Positions 26,330-35,143 of a DNA stretch of 64,000 bases are shown here, piece after piece; the first letter of the stretch is position 1; each line of letters starts with the position of its first letter. The notes beneath the pieces are model-generated. The model did no database searches and had not been told where the DNA came from. It saw only the letters and a program-made list of their open reading frames with translations. Origin of the DNA: Cupriavidus basilensis OR16 (lineage in GTDB: Bacteria; Pseudomonadota; Gammaproteobacteria; Burkholderiales; Burkholderiaceae); assembly GCF_000243095.1 (NCBI RefSeq), contig NZ_AHJE01000108.1, positions 1 to 64,000 on the forward strand. The letters are read 5' to 3'. Position numbers and translations under genes: made by a program.

Positions 26330-27264
26330 GAAGGGTCTCCCTGCATGCAACTCAGGTAGTTGCGCACTTGTACCGTCGCAGTGAAGAGACGGCGCGCGGA
26401 TTGTGGGTTTTGAGTCGGCGTGAACGTACCATCGGCGCCGTTGTACATGGGGCCGAAGAGCTGGATCGCGGGCTGCCCGGAACTGGCTGCGCTTGTATTG
26501 TCGCCGCGTACCACCAAAGCCACCTTCAGCGCAAAGACGCGTGCCCATTCGGCCGCGCCGACCTGGCTGGCGGGAACGAACTTGTCCGCCACTTCATCGT
26601 CATCTGTGGATATGCCGAAGAGCACCTGCAAATTCTCAACGCCCGGGACAAGCTGCTGGGCGACAAAGGTAGAGGTCTCCTTGCCGGCTGCACGCCGCCG
26701 GTATTTGCACATCAGGTAGGGCAGGCCATCGGCGCCGTTCTGCACATAGAGAATGGAGAGTCCGCGTTGACTTGCCGCATTGTCGATGTTGGACGGCGCG
26801 GCGACGGCTTGTCCGGAGCAATCCACCATGGAGCCATCGCTCACGGTCGGGTCAGCCGCCGTCCCGACGCCGAAGAATCGAGTCAGCAACACGTCGCTGG
26901 CATTGACGGCGGCGCCAGCGTCGCAACCCAGCGTCTCGCTGTCCGAGGGGGTTGAACAGTTGTCCAGTCCCATCAGCATCTGCGAGCTGATCTGCATTGA
27001 ACCACCATCGCTGGCTGGAGGCGTGTAGGCAATCTGACGCAACATTCGTGAAACAACGCCGATCGCGAACTGACCGCGCTCCTCGATGTTGGCGCTGTCA
27101 TTGATGCTGCCGTAAGTGCTGCGGGTCAGTAAGTAAAAGGAAGTTGATGCAACCAGCACCAGCATGCCGAGCGTCAGTGCCACCATCAACTCGATCATGG
27201 AGAAGCCCGGGCTTCGCTGGCAACGATGGGTTGGTTGTCCGGAGCCGGCCATGGGCGTCTTCAA
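26320..27264 (-). CDS. pilW: PilW-like minor pilin (first pilin operon)
   Basis: 314 residues. The leader MKTPMAGSGQPTHRCQRSPG precedes FSMIELMVALTLGMLVLVAS, with Glu at +5. SANIEERGQFAIGVVSRMLRQ and LLTRFFGVGTAADPT are PilW-family features. The C-terminal half holds FGISTDDDEVADKF, an acidic loop that may bind metal. Several cysteines (CSTP, LGCDAG, DCSG, SCMQGDPSC) could form disulfides. The ATG overlaps the pilV stop by four bases. Confidence 0.9.
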   Translation of the reverse strand: MKTPMAGSGQPTHRCQRSPGFSMIELMVALTLGMLVLVASTSFYLLTRSTYGSINDSANIEERGQFAIGVVSRMLRQIAYTPPASDGGSMQISSQMLMGLDNCSTPSDSETLGCDAGAAVNASDVLLTRFFGVGTAADPTVSDGSMVDCSGQAVAAPSNIDNAASQRGLSILYVQNGADGLPYLMCKYRRRAAGKETSTFVAQQLVPGVENLQVLFGISTDDDEVADKFVPASQVGAAEWARVFALKVALVVRGDNTSAASSGQPAIQLFGPMYNGADGTFTPTQNPQSARRLFTATVQVRNYLSCMQGDPSCL

Positions 27265-27899
27265 TTGCTGACTCCCGGGTTGGCCACAATAACGATTTGT
27301 GGCGTTGCCGAGCCGTTGGCAGCTTGCGTGTCTGGCATGGCTGTTCCGGTCGCGACATCCACCCCCGGCTTGTCGGTGAACCGAGATACCCAGCCCATCT
27401 TGATGACGATCGGGCTATCGCTGGCTTGGCCCGTGCCGCCGGCCGTGGCGTTGCACGCCCAGGTGTAGCCTGCGGCGTTGGAATAAATACTGGAGTCACG
27501 GCAGATTACCGCACGCCCACCCGGCAGGGCCGTCTGGACACGTCGCGTCCATTCGGCCAAATCGAACGTGACCATGTTGGCTGCGCAAACCGTGCTGCCG
27601 GACGCGCACGGGGTGGTAAAGAAATTGGCGCCCGTCGGCACCGCTGGGGCGCCGGTGCTCGTGTCGAAGAAGTAGCCGCTGTTACTGGCGAGCATTTGGG
27701 CGTTGTTAGCCCGCATGCGGTCTGCCATATCGCTGGCGAGCTGCAGTGCCAGCGTGTCATAGGACGCTTGTTGGGAGAAGCGGAAGGATTTGATAAGAAG
27801 ATTTGCCACGCCGAGCACGCCGATGGCGAGCACGACGATTGCCACCAATGCTTCGAGCATGGTGAAGCCGGCCGTCTCCCGACAGCTTGACTGACCCAT
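27261..27899 (-). CDS. pilV: PilV-like minor pilin (first pilin operon)
   Basis: 212 residues beginning MGQSSCRETAG, then FTMLEALVAIVVLAIGVLGV, a prepilin signal with Glu at +5 and the PilV helix LLIKSFRFSQQASYDTLALQLASDMADRMRAN. It is the first gene of the operon. The 140 bases upstream are AT-rich, with a possible but weak -10 (TATATC) about 70 bases before the start. I see no sigma-54 GG/GC pair there. Confidence 0.9.
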   Translation of the reverse strand: MGQSSCRETAGFTMLEALVAIVVLAIGVLGVANLLIKSFRFSQQASYDTLALQLASDMADRMRANNAQMLASNSGYFFDTSTGAPAVPTGANFFTTPCASGSTVCAANMVTFDLAEWTRRVQTALPGGRAVICRDSSIYSNAAGYTWACNATAGGTGQASDSPIVIKMGWVSRFTDKPGVDVATGTAMPDTQAANGSATPQIVIVANPGVSN

Positions 27900-28043
27900 C
27901 TTGACCCTCGTCCGAAAAGACTACGTTGTTCTTTTGGCTTCTTTCTATTTTTTTTAACTGCAACCCAGGTGGAGGTATAGATATAAGAATTGCCGCCTAG
28001 GACACAATTTGGGAAGAATTAAACAACGTTCACGTTACTTTTT

Positions 28044-28511
28044 CTACTGCTTTCGTGGGGTGGACGCCGAAAATTCATCCAGCATGTCGCGGAATTCCGA
28101 CACGTCCTCAAAGCTCCGATACACCGAAGCAAACCGGATATAAGCAATCTTGTCGAGCCGGCGCAGCTCGCGCATGACCAGTTCCCCGACCTGGCTGCTG
28201 GGGATTTCCTTTTCGCCAAGGGCGAGCAGTTTTTCTTCAATGCGGGTGATGGAGGCGTCAATGGCCTCAGCCGAGACCGGGCGCTTGCGCAGGGCCAGAC
28301 GCATCGAGTCTTTCAGCTTGTCGCGGGTGTAGTCCGCGCGGGAGCCGTTTTTCTTGACGATGGCGGGGAAGAACAACTCGATCCGCTCATAGGTGGTGAA
28401 GCGGCGGTCGCAGGATTCGCAGCGGCGGCGCCGGCGTACCGTATCGCCTTCTTCCGACATGCGCGTGTCCAGGACCTGGGTGTTGGAATGGGCGCAAAAA
28501 GGGCATTTCAT
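28044..28511 (-). CDS. nrdR: Transcriptional repressor NrdR
   Basis: 155 residues, normal length. NrdR represses ribonucleotide reductase genes according to the (d)ATP level. The N-terminal zinc ribbon is complete: MKCPFCAHSNTQVLDTR, RRRRRCESCDRRFTTYE (two CxxC pairs). The ATP-cone domain follows: VKKNGSRADYTRDKLKDSM, LRKRPVSAEAIDASITRIEE, VMRELRRLDKIAYIRFASVY. It lies downstream of glyA on the same strand, a common betaproteobacterial arrangement. Confidence 0.97.
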   Translation of the reverse strand: MKCPFCAHSNTQVLDTRMSEEGDTVRRRRRCESCDRRFTTYERIELFFPAIVKKNGSRADYTRDKLKDSMRLALRKRPVSAEAIDASITRIEEKLLALGEKEIPSSQVGELVMRELRRLDKIAYIRFASVYRSFEDVSEFRDMLDEFSASTPRKQ

Positions 28512-28637
28512 GCCTGACCACCTAGAAGTTTGAGCCGGGACGCGTGCCGCGCAGGCAGCGTTTTGTCATTCTGTGTCGCGCCGGGCTGGGTTGGCAAGGC
28601 CCGCCGGCGGCGCTTGCGCGCCGCGGCGGGGCTGCCG

Positions 28638-28660
28638 GCCACCCGCGCGTGGCGGGTGGC
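28638..28660 (-). terminator. Hairpin just after glyA, no U tract
   Basis: GCCACCCGC, loop of five, GCGGGTGGC, starting eight bases after the glyA stop. Without a following U run it is a weak terminator or a 3'-end stabiliser, so nrdR may be co-transcribed with glyA. Confidence 0.35.
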
Positions 28661-28668
28661 GCCGGGCT

Positions 28669-29916
28669 TTAGCCGTAGACCGGGAAACGCTTGGTCAGGG
28701 CTGCCACTTGCTCGCGCACGCTGGCGATATTGGCCAGGTCGTGCGGGTTTTCCAGCACGTCGGCGACCAGGTTGGCCACCAGGCGGGCTTCTTCTTCCTT
28801 GAAGCCGCGGGTGGTCATGGCCGGCGAGCCCAGGCGGATGCCCGAGGTGACGAACGGCTTTTCCGGGTCGTTGGGGATGGCGTTCTTGTTGACGGTGATG
28901 TGTGCCTCGCCCAGGACCTTCTCGGCTTCCTTGCCGGTGATCTGCATGGCGCGCAGGTCGACCAGCATCACGTGGCTTTCGGTACGGCCGGAGACGATGC
29001 GCAGGCCGCGCTCGATCAGGGTTTCGGCCAGCACGCGGGCGTTCTTGACCACTTGTTGCTGGTAGGTCTTGAACTCGGGCGACAGGGCTTCCTTGAACGC
29101 GACTGCCTTGCCGGCGATCACGTGCATCAGCGGGCCGCCCTGGATGCCGGGGAAGATGGCCGAGTTGATGGCCTTCTCGTGCTCGGCCTTCATCAGGATC
29201 ACGCCACCGCGCGGGCCGCGCAGGCTCTTGTGGGTGGTGGTGGTGACGAAGTCGGCGTGCGGTACCGGGTTGGGGTACTCACCCGCAGCGATCAGGCCGG
29301 CGTAGTGGGCCATGTCGACCATGAACAGGGCACCGATGGACTTGGCGACCTTGGCGATGCGTTCGAAGTCGATGCGCAAGGCGAAGGCCGAGGCGCCGGC
29401 GATGATCAGCTTGGGCTTCTTTTCCTGTGCCAGCTTTTCCAGCGCGTCGTAGTCGATGTCTTCGTTGGCGTCCAGGCCGTAGCTGACCACGTTGAACCAC
29501 TTGCCGCTCATGTTGAGGGCCATGCCGTGGGTCAGGTGGCCGCCTTCAGCCAGGCTCATGCCCATGATGGTGTCGCCCGGCTTCAGGGCGGCGAAGAACA
29601 CGCCCTGGTTGGCTTGCGAACCGGAGTTGGGTTGCACGTTGGCAGCTTCGGCGCCGAACAGTTGCTTGACGCGGTCGATGGCGAGCTGCTCGACGACGTC
29701 GACGTACTCGCAGCCACCGTAGTAGCGCTTGCCGGGATAGCCCTCGGCGTACTTGTTGGTCAGTTGCGAGCCCTGTGCGGCCATCACGGCCGGCGAGGTG
29801 TAGTTTTCCGAGGCGATCAGCTCGATGTGTTCTTCCTGGCGCTGGTCTTCCTTCTGGATGGCGGCAAAAAGCTCGGGGTCGATTTGGTCGATCGTATAGC
29901 GGCTGCGTTCGAACAT
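28669..29916 (-). CDS. glyA: Serine hydroxymethyltransferase
   Basis: 415 residues. A PLP enzyme that interconverts serine and glycine while charging tetrahydrofolate with a one-carbon unit. It starts MFERSRYTIDQIDPELFAAI at 29916; the longer frame lacks homology. Signatures are EHIELIASENYTSPAVMAAQGSQ, TNKYAEGYPGKRYYGGCEYVD, GAEAANVQPNSGSQANQGVF, FMVDMAHYAGLIAAGEYPNP and the PLP-lysine region VTTTTHKSLRGPRGG. The length is exactly that of the family. Confidence 0.98.
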   Translation of the reverse strand: MFERSRYTIDQIDPELFAAIQKEDQRQEEHIELIASENYTSPAVMAAQGSQLTNKYAEGYPGKRYYGGCEYVDVVEQLAIDRVKQLFGAEAANVQPNSGSQANQGVFFAALKPGDTIMGMSLAEGGHLTHGMALNMSGKWFNVVSYGLDANEDIDYDALEKLAQEKKPKLIIAGASAFALRIDFERIAKVAKSIGALFMVDMAHYAGLIAAGEYPNPVPHADFVTTTTHKSLRGPRGGVILMKAEHEKAINSAIFPGIQGGPLMHVIAGKAVAFKEALSPEFKTYQQQVVKNARVLAETLIERGLRIVSGRTESHVMLVDLRAMQITGKEAEKVLGEAHITVNKNAIPNDPEKPFVTSGIRLGSPAMTTRGFKEEEARLVANLVADVLENPHDLANIASVREQVAALTKRFPVYG

Positions 29917-30302
29917 GGCGAAAACTCGTCTGAAAAAAGGGAATTCCGAATAGGCTTCGGGGTAGGGCGCGCGGGGAAGGCACAGGCGACCGGCGCCGGT
30001 CGCGTTAGCTATCCGGCGCAGGGCGCACCCTGCTTCCCATTCGCTGCCCAGGCGAGCGGCAGGCGCTTGAAACATCGCGCCAGAGAACTTTGCGCTTCCT
30101 CGTGGTAGTGCCCACTGACTTCGCCAGTCGCGCAAGATGGAATGGTTGGCGGCAGTTTAACGCGAGGCGCTGGCTCGCTGCAAGACGGTGCGGCCGGGCG
30201 CAAGGCTGAAAGTCAATGCCTCGTCTGTCAGGCAATGTAATTGTTGTAATGTCAGACAAGGGTTTACACCGGGTCGGGCCGGCTCCCGTTACAATCGCGG
30301 CC
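29917..30302. other. Divergent promoter region between glyA and ybgC
   Basis: About 385 bases separate the two divergent starts. TACAAT at 30290-30295 ends seven bases before the ybgC ATG, so if it is a real -10 element the transcript would be leaderless or nearly so. The -35 is unclear (TTTACA at 30263-30268 gives an over-long spacer). I see no riboswitch or gene. Confidence 0.4.
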
Positions 30303-30712
30303 ATGAGCAACAATGTGTGGGCCTTGCGGGTGTACGTACTGGGAAGACACCGACGCGGGCGGCGTAGTGTTCTACGCCAATTACCTCAAATTCTTCGAGC
30401 GCGCCCGTACCGAGTGGCTGCGCTCGCTGGGCATCGAACAGCAAGCGCTGGCCGATGAGGCCGGCGTCGTCTTCATCGTCAGAAGCACGGCGGTGGACTA
30501 CCACTGCCCCCGCCCGTCTGGACGACTTGCTTGAGATCCGGACACAGATTGAACGGGTTGGCCCGGCGTCGGTCCGATTCGCCCAAGAAGCCTGGCGAGG
30601 TGAGCAGTTGCTGGCTACTGGCGCCATCCGGGTTGGGTGTGTTGATCGTAGCACATTTCGCCCGACTCCCATTCCCGCTCCCGTCCTTGCAACCATCAAG
30701 ACCGCTCGATGA
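30303..30712 (+). pseudogene. ybgC: Tol-Pal acyl-CoA thioesterase YbgC, two frame breaks
   Basis: The three frames join into one hotdog-fold thioesterase of about 135 residues: MSNNVWALRVY, then WEDTDAGGVVFYANYLKFFE with the family's catalytic Asp, then RARTEWLRSLGIEQQALADE and VDYHCPARLDDLLEIRTQIE. The first break is a tandem GTAC (30332-30335 and 30336-30339), a four-base addition. The second is a run of five C at 30507-30511 where four would keep frame. The stop overlaps the tolQ start (ATGA), as expected for the first gene of the tol-pal operon. As written it encodes no full enzyme; a sequence error is likely. Confidence 0.85.
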
Positions 30713-31392
30713 ATCCCGTGACCGTCACGCAAGACCTGTCGATCATTTCGCTGGTGCTGCACGCCAGTGTGCTGGCACAGGCCGTCATGGCCCTGCTGCT
30801 GGTGATGTCCCTGTTCTCGTGGACATATATCTTCCGCAAGCATTTCTCCCTGCGCGCCGCGCGGACCCAGACCGAGGGCTTCGAGCGCGATTTCTGGGCC
30901 GGTGGCGACCTGCAGGCCCTGTACCAGAGCGCGGCCAACAACCGTCACAACACGGGCGCGCTGGAACGGATCTTTGAATCCGGCATGGGCGAGTACCTGA
31001 AGGCGCGCGAGCGCAACAATGACGCCGGCGCGCTGCTCGACGCTGCGAGGCGCGCCATGCGCGCGGCCTATCAGCGCGAGATGGATGTGATGGAATCGCA
31101 CCTTCCATTCCTGGCCTCGGTAGGTTCGGTCAGCCCGTATATCGGCTTGTTCGGCACCGTGTGGGGGATCATGAACGCTTTCCGCGGCTTGTCCAATGTG
31201 CAGCAGGCAACGCTTGCGGCAGTGGCGCCCGGCATTGCGGAGGCGCTGGTCGCCACCGCCATCGGCTTGTTCGCGGCGATTCCGGCGGTGATTGCCTACA
31301 ACCGTTACGCCACCGAAGTCGATCGCCTGGCCATCCGCTTCGAGAGTTTCATGGAAGAGTTCCTGAACATCCTGCAACGGCAGACCCGCTAA
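30709..31392 (+). CDS. tolQ: Tol-Pal system proton channel subunit TolQ
   Basis: 227 residues, inner-membrane MotA/TolQ/ExbB family. Three membrane segments are visible: QAVMALLLVMSLFSWTYIF near residue 25, then HLPFLASVGSVSPYIGLFGT VWGIM and AEALVATAIGLFAAIPAVIAY. With TolR it forms the proton-driven motor that energises TolA for outer-membrane constriction at division. It overlaps ybgC by four bases and precedes tolR by 42 bases. Confidence 0.97.
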   Translation: MNPVTVTQDLSIISLVLHASVLAQAVMALLLVMSLFSWTYIFRKHFSLRAARTQTEGFERDFWAGGDLQALYQSAANNRHNTGALERIFESGMGEYLKARERNNDAGALLDAARRAMRAAYQREMDVMESHLPFLASVGSVSPYIGLFGTVWGIMNAFRGLSNVQQATLAAVAPGIAEALVATAIGLFAAIPAVIAYNRYATEVDRLAIRFESFMEEFLNILQRQTR

Positions 31393-31434
31393 AGCGCCGA
31401 AGCCACCAACGTCTTCGGTCAAGGAGAACCAGCA

Positions 31435-31872
31435 ATGGCAGCGATACAGCGCCGTGGCGGCTCGCGCCGCCGGGCCAGCGCCGACATCAACGTCGTGCCT
31501 TACATCGACGTGATGCTGGTGCTGCTCGTCATCTTCATGGTGGCAGCACCGATCGTGAATCCCGCCGTGGTTGACTTGCCCAGCGTGGCCAACGCCACCC
31601 AGCAGCAAAAGGCGCCTCCCATCGTCGTAACCGTGCACGAGGACGGCGCACTGACCGCGCGCGGCAAGGATAACGCCGGCACCAGCTTCGAGCGCAAGCT
31701 CGACAAGCAGGGCCTGATTGACTTCGTGCATCAGCGCCAGAACGAGAATCCCGACCAGCCGGTGGTGATCGCCGCCGACCGCTCGGTCAAGTACGAGGCC
31801 GTGCTCGACGTCATGTCGGTGCTCAAGGCTGACGGCGTGAAGCGCGTCGGCCTGATGGTCAAGCCCAAGTAA
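31435..31872 (+). CDS. tolR: Tol-Pal system subunit TolR
   Basis: 145 residues of the ExbD/TolR family. A single N-terminal membrane segment contains INVVPYIDVMLVLLVIFMVA, whose Asp is the proton-carrying residue of the motor. The periplasmic domain follows (PIVVTVHEDGALTARGKDN, VVIAADRSVKYEAVLDVMSV, KRVGLMVKPK). AAGGAGA precedes the ATG. It works with TolQ and TolA and is encoded between them. Confidence 0.97.
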   Translation: MAAIQRRGGSRRRASADINVVPYIDVMLVLLVIFMVAAPIVNPAVVDLPSVANATQQQKAPPIVVTVHEDGALTARGKDNAGTSFERKLDKQGLIDFVHQRQNENPDQPVVIAADRSVKYEAVLDVMSVLKADGVKRVGLMVKPK

Positions 31873-31888
31873 GCACCGCCCCAACGCG

Positions 31889-33028
31889 ATGAAGACCGCC
31901 GCCTATCCTTATCAGCCGGCCCCGGAGCGGGGAACCCTGCGTTCCTTCCTGCTCGCGGTTTTCATGCATCTGTTGCTGGGCATCGTGCTGTATTTCGGCG
32001 TGCACTGGCAGAGCAGCACCCCGGTCGGCGCCGAAGCCGAACTCTGGGATGAGATTCCCGCCACCACCGCGCCGCCCCCGCCCCCGCCGTTGCCCGAACC
32101 CCAGCCCATCGTCCAAGCCCGGCCCGCAGCCCCCGCGCCTGCGGTGAGGTCGCGCGCGGAGGAAGATGCCGAGATCGCCCTTCAGCAGCAAAAGCGCCGC
32201 CAGGCCGAGGCCGCGGCCCGCGAAGAGGCGCGCCAGCAGGCTGACCTGCGCGCGCGCCAGGAAGCCGACCGGCAGGAAGCGGCCCGCAAGGAAGCCGCCC
32301 GCAAGGACGACCTGCGCCGCGAAGAGCAACGCCGCGAAGAGCAGAAGAAGGACGATCTGAAGAAGGAAACCCAGCGTAAGGAAGATGCGCGCAAGCAGGC
32401 CGCGCTGCAGGAGCAGCGCAAGGAGCAGGCTGAGCGCGAGCGCAAGGAGGCCGACGCCAAGGCCCGCGCCGAAGCCAGGAGCCGTGCCGAGGCCGATGCC
32501 AAGGCGCATGCCGAGGCTGACGCCAAGGCAAAGGCCGCCGCTGACGCGAAGGCCAAGGCCAACGCAGAAGCCAAGGCCGCCGCCAACGCGAAGGCCAAGG
32601 CGGATGCCGATGCCAAGGCCAAGCGCGACGCCGCCGCCAATGCCCAGCGCCACAGCGAGCTGGCGCGCCTGCAGGCCCTGGCCGGTGGCGGGGCGGCAGT
32701 CGGCGGCGCCGGTGGTGTCGGCAGCAGCGCCGGCAGCGGCGCCGGTTCGGGCGGCAAGGCCTCGCCCGGCTACCCGGATCGCGTGCGCCGCCGCGTCAAG
32801 CCGAATATCGTGTTCACCGAAGACGTGCCTGGCAATCCCGCCGCCGTGGTGTCCGTCCAGCTGGCGCCGGACGGCTCGCTGATGTCCGCGCGGGTGTCCA
32901 GGTCCAGCGGCAATTCGAGCTGGGACAACGCGGTGCTGCGCGCCGTGGAGCGCTCGGATCCGCTGCCCCGCGACGAAAACGGCAAGGCGCCGGCCAGCTT
33001 CACCATCACCTTCAAGCCTAAGGATTAA
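31889..33028 (+). CDS. tolA: Tol-Pal spanning protein TolA
   Basis: 379 residues. One N-terminal membrane segment (LRSFLLAVFMHLLLGIVLYF) is followed by a Pro-rich link (TTAPPPPPPLPEPQP). A long Ala/Lys/Glu/Arg helical region of about 165 residues comes next, with repeats such as KAKADADAKAK that would span the periplasm. A Gly/Ser hinge (GGAAVGGAGGVGSSAGSGAG) leads to a TonB-like C-terminal domain (YPDRVRRRVKPNIVF, AVVSVQLAPDGSLMSARVS, NAVLRAVERSDPLP). It connects TolQR to TolB and Pal at the outer membrane. Confidence 0.96.
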   Translation: MKTAAYPYQPAPERGTLRSFLLAVFMHLLLGIVLYFGVHWQSSTPVGAEAELWDEIPATTAPPPPPPLPEPQPIVQARPAAPAPAVRSRAEEDAEIALQQQKRRQAEAAAREEARQQADLRARQEADRQEAARKEAARKDDLRREEQRREEQKKDDLKKETQRKEDARKQAALQEQRKEQAERERKEADAKARAEARSRAEADAKAHAEADAKAKAAADAKAKANAEAKAAANAKAKADADAKAKRDAAANAQRHSELARLQALAGGGAAVGGAGGVGSSAGSGAGSGGKASPGYPDRVRRRVKPNIVFTEDVPGNPAAVVSVQLAPDGSLMSARVSRSSGNSSWDNAVLRAVERSDPLPRDENGKAPASFTITFKPKD

Positions 33029-33267
33029 GGGGAGAGGTGATGGCGACGGCACTAGCAAGGAATAATTCGAATTGCAACAGATTGCAACCTACGTCGATGC
33101 GCCATAGTCCCAAGGCTACGATGACAGGTTGCCTGACGCAGCCGGCAAATGTGCCCGGGGCACCCGATTCAGGCATGCGACATGCCTCCAGTCTGCGTAC
33201 CCCTACCTTTGCCCTTGGTTTTGCCGGCCGCGTTCGATATGAATATTGATCTCGACTGAGGAGCAGC

Positions 33268-34596
33268 ATGCGAAAGCTTTGGGCCCCCCTTTGGCTGGCC
33301 GCGCGGCGGCACAGCACCCGCGCGCACGCCCTGTTTGCCGGGCTGGCCGTGGTGCTGGCCTGTTCGGCCGGCAGCGCGCAGGCGCAATTGAACGTTGAAA
33401 TCACTGGCGTCGGCGCTAGCCAGTTCCCGATCGCCACCGCCAACTTCCAGGGCGAAGCGCAGGCCCCGCAGAATCTCACTGCCATCATCCGCAGCGACCT
33501 GCAGCGCAGCGGCCGCTTCCGCAATGTCGATCCGGGCGGCGCTACCGTGGCGGAGTCCGCCAATGCCGACCTTGGCAGCTGGAAGGCGCGCGGCGCCGAT
33601 GCCTTCGTGGCGGGCAGCGTGACACCCACCGGCAACGGCCAGTACGACGTGCGCTTCCGCCTCTACGACACCGTCAAGGGCACCAGCCTGGGCGGCCTGG
33701 CCTTCACCGTCGGCGGGAACCAGCTGCGCGTGACCGGCCACAAGATCGCCGACTACATCTACGAGAAGCTGCTGGGCGAGCGCGGCGTGTTTGCCACGCG
33801 GCTGTCCTATGTCTCGCGGGTGGGCGGGCGCTTCCAGCTGCTGATTTCGGACTCCGACGGCCAGAACTCCCAGGTGGCGCTGACCAGCAACGAGCCGATC
33901 ATTTCGCCTTCGTGGTCGCCGGACGGCAGCAAGGTTGCCTACGTGTCCTTTGAAGCCAAGAAGCCCGTGGTCTACGTGCACGATCTGGCGACCGGCCGCC
34001 GCACGCTGGTGTCGAACCAGAAGGGCAACAACAGCGCGCCTTCGTGGTCACCCGATGGCCAGCGCCTGGCGGTGGCACTGTCGCGCGACGGCAATACCCA
34101 GATCTACCAGGTCGGCGCCGATGGCTCCGGGCTCAAGCGCCTCACCCGCAGCAGCGCCATCGACACCGAGCCGCAGTACGCGCCGGACGGCCGCAGCATC
34201 TACTTCACCAGCGATCGCGGCGGCGCGCCGCAGGTCTACCGCATGCCTGCCGGCGGCGAAGAAGGCGGCGCAGCCCAGCGCGTGACCTTCAAGGGCAGCT
34301 ACAACGTGAGCCCGCGCATCTCCCCGGATGGCAAGCAACTGGCCTATATCACCCGCAGCGGTGGTTTCAAGCTGCAGTTGATGGATCTTGGCAACGGCGA
34401 TGTCACGTCGCTGACCGATACCGCTAACGACGAGGCGCCCAGCTTCGCCGCCAACGGCAAGTACATTCTGTATGCCACCCGGGTGGGAGGTCGCTCGGTG
34501 CTGGCGGCAGTGTCCACTGACGGGCGTACCCGGCAGGTTCTGTCGCTCCAGTCCGGCGAGGTTCGCGAGCCGTCCTGGGGTCCATTCATGCAATAA
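33268..34596 (+). CDS. tolB: Tol-Pal periplasmic beta-propeller TolB
   Basis: 442 residues with a signal peptide (LFAGLAVVLACSAGSAQA). The N-terminal alpha/beta domain (LNVEITGVGASQFPIATANF, RSDLQRSGRFRNVDPGG) is followed by a C-terminal six-bladed propeller with repeated SPDG/APDG motifs: SPSWSPDGSKVAYVSFE, APSWSPDGQRLAVALS, TEPQYAPDGRSIYFTSDRGG, NVSPRISPDGKQLAYI. TolB shuttles between Pal and the porins or TolA. The start follows GAGGAG. The 240 bases between tolA and tolB are unusually long for this operon and hold no gene I can see. Confidence 0.96.
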   Translation: MRKLWAPLWLAARRHSTRAHALFAGLAVVLACSAGSAQAQLNVEITGVGASQFPIATANFQGEAQAPQNLTAIIRSDLQRSGRFRNVDPGGATVAESANADLGSWKARGADAFVAGSVTPTGNGQYDVRFRLYDTVKGTSLGGLAFTVGGNQLRVTGHKIADYIYEKLLGERGVFATRLSYVSRVGGRFQLLISDSDGQNSQVALTSNEPIISPSWSPDGSKVAYVSFEAKKPVVYVHDLATGRRTLVSNQKGNNSAPSWSPDGQRLAVALSRDGNTQIYQVGADGSGLKRLTRSSAIDTEPQYAPDGRSIYFTSDRGGAPQVYRMPAGGEEGGAAQRVTFKGSYNVSPRISPDGKQLAYITRSGGFKLQLMDLGNGDVTSLTDTANDEAPSFAANGKYILYATRVGGRSVLAAVSTDGRTRQVLSLQSGEVREPSWGPFMQ

Positions 34597-34612
34597 ACGA
34601 GGAGTTCCAGCC

Positions 34613-35125
34613 ATGACCAATATGATGACCAAAACCCTTGCCGTCGCCGCTCTGCTGGCCCTCGGCGCCTGCAGCTCCGGCGTGAAGCTGGACGACACCG
34701 CCAACGCCGGTGCCGGCAAGGGTACGCCTTCGACCGACGCTCGCGCCGTGGCGCCGGTGGACGTCTCGCGCGATCCGCTGAACGATCCGAACAGCCCGCT
34801 GGCCAAGCGCAGCGTGTACTTCGACTTTGACAGCTACAGCGTCAAGTCCGACTACCAGGGCATGCTCTCGGAGCACTCCAAGTACCTGGGCGCCAACAAG
34901 GGCCGCCGCATCCTGATCCAGGGCAACACCGACGAGCGCGGTACCAGCGAATACAACCTGGCTCTGGGCCAGAAGCGCGCCGAAGCCGTGCGCCGCTCGC
35001 TGTCCTCGCTGGGCGTGCCGGAAAGCCAGATGGAAGCCGTCAGCCTGGGCAAGGAAAAGCCCAAGGCAACCGGCCACGACGAAGCCGCCTGGGCAGAAAA
35101 CCGCCGCGCGGACATCACGTACTAA
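34613..35125 (+). CDS. pal: Peptidoglycan-associated lipoprotein Pal
   Basis: 170 residues. The lipoprotein signal LAVAALLALGACSSG has the lipobox L-G-A-C for acylation and outer-membrane anchoring. The C-terminal OmpA-like domain has VYFDFDSYSVKSDYQGML, IQGNTDERGTSEYNLALGQK RAEAVRRSL and ENRRADITY, which bind meso-diaminopimelate of peptidoglycan. The start at 34613 follows GAGGAG; the longer frame within tolB is a shadow. It completes the Tol-Pal bridge between membrane and cell wall. Confidence 0.97.
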   Translation: MTNMMTKTLAVAALLALGACSSGVKLDDTANAGAGKGTPSTDARAVAPVDVSRDPLNDPNSPLAKRSVYFDFDSYSVKSDYQGMLSEHSKYLGANKGRRILIQGNTDERGTSEYNLALGQKRAEAVRRSLSSLGVPESQMEAVSLGKEKPKATGHDEAAWAENRRADITY

Positions 35126-35143
35126 TCTGCGGATAGCCATCTC

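Noticed and set aside
32140..32660. Long repetitive frames opposite tolA
   Set aside because: They are antisense shadows of the Ala/Lys-rich tolA repeats; the plus strand encodes a clear TolA with flanking operon genes.
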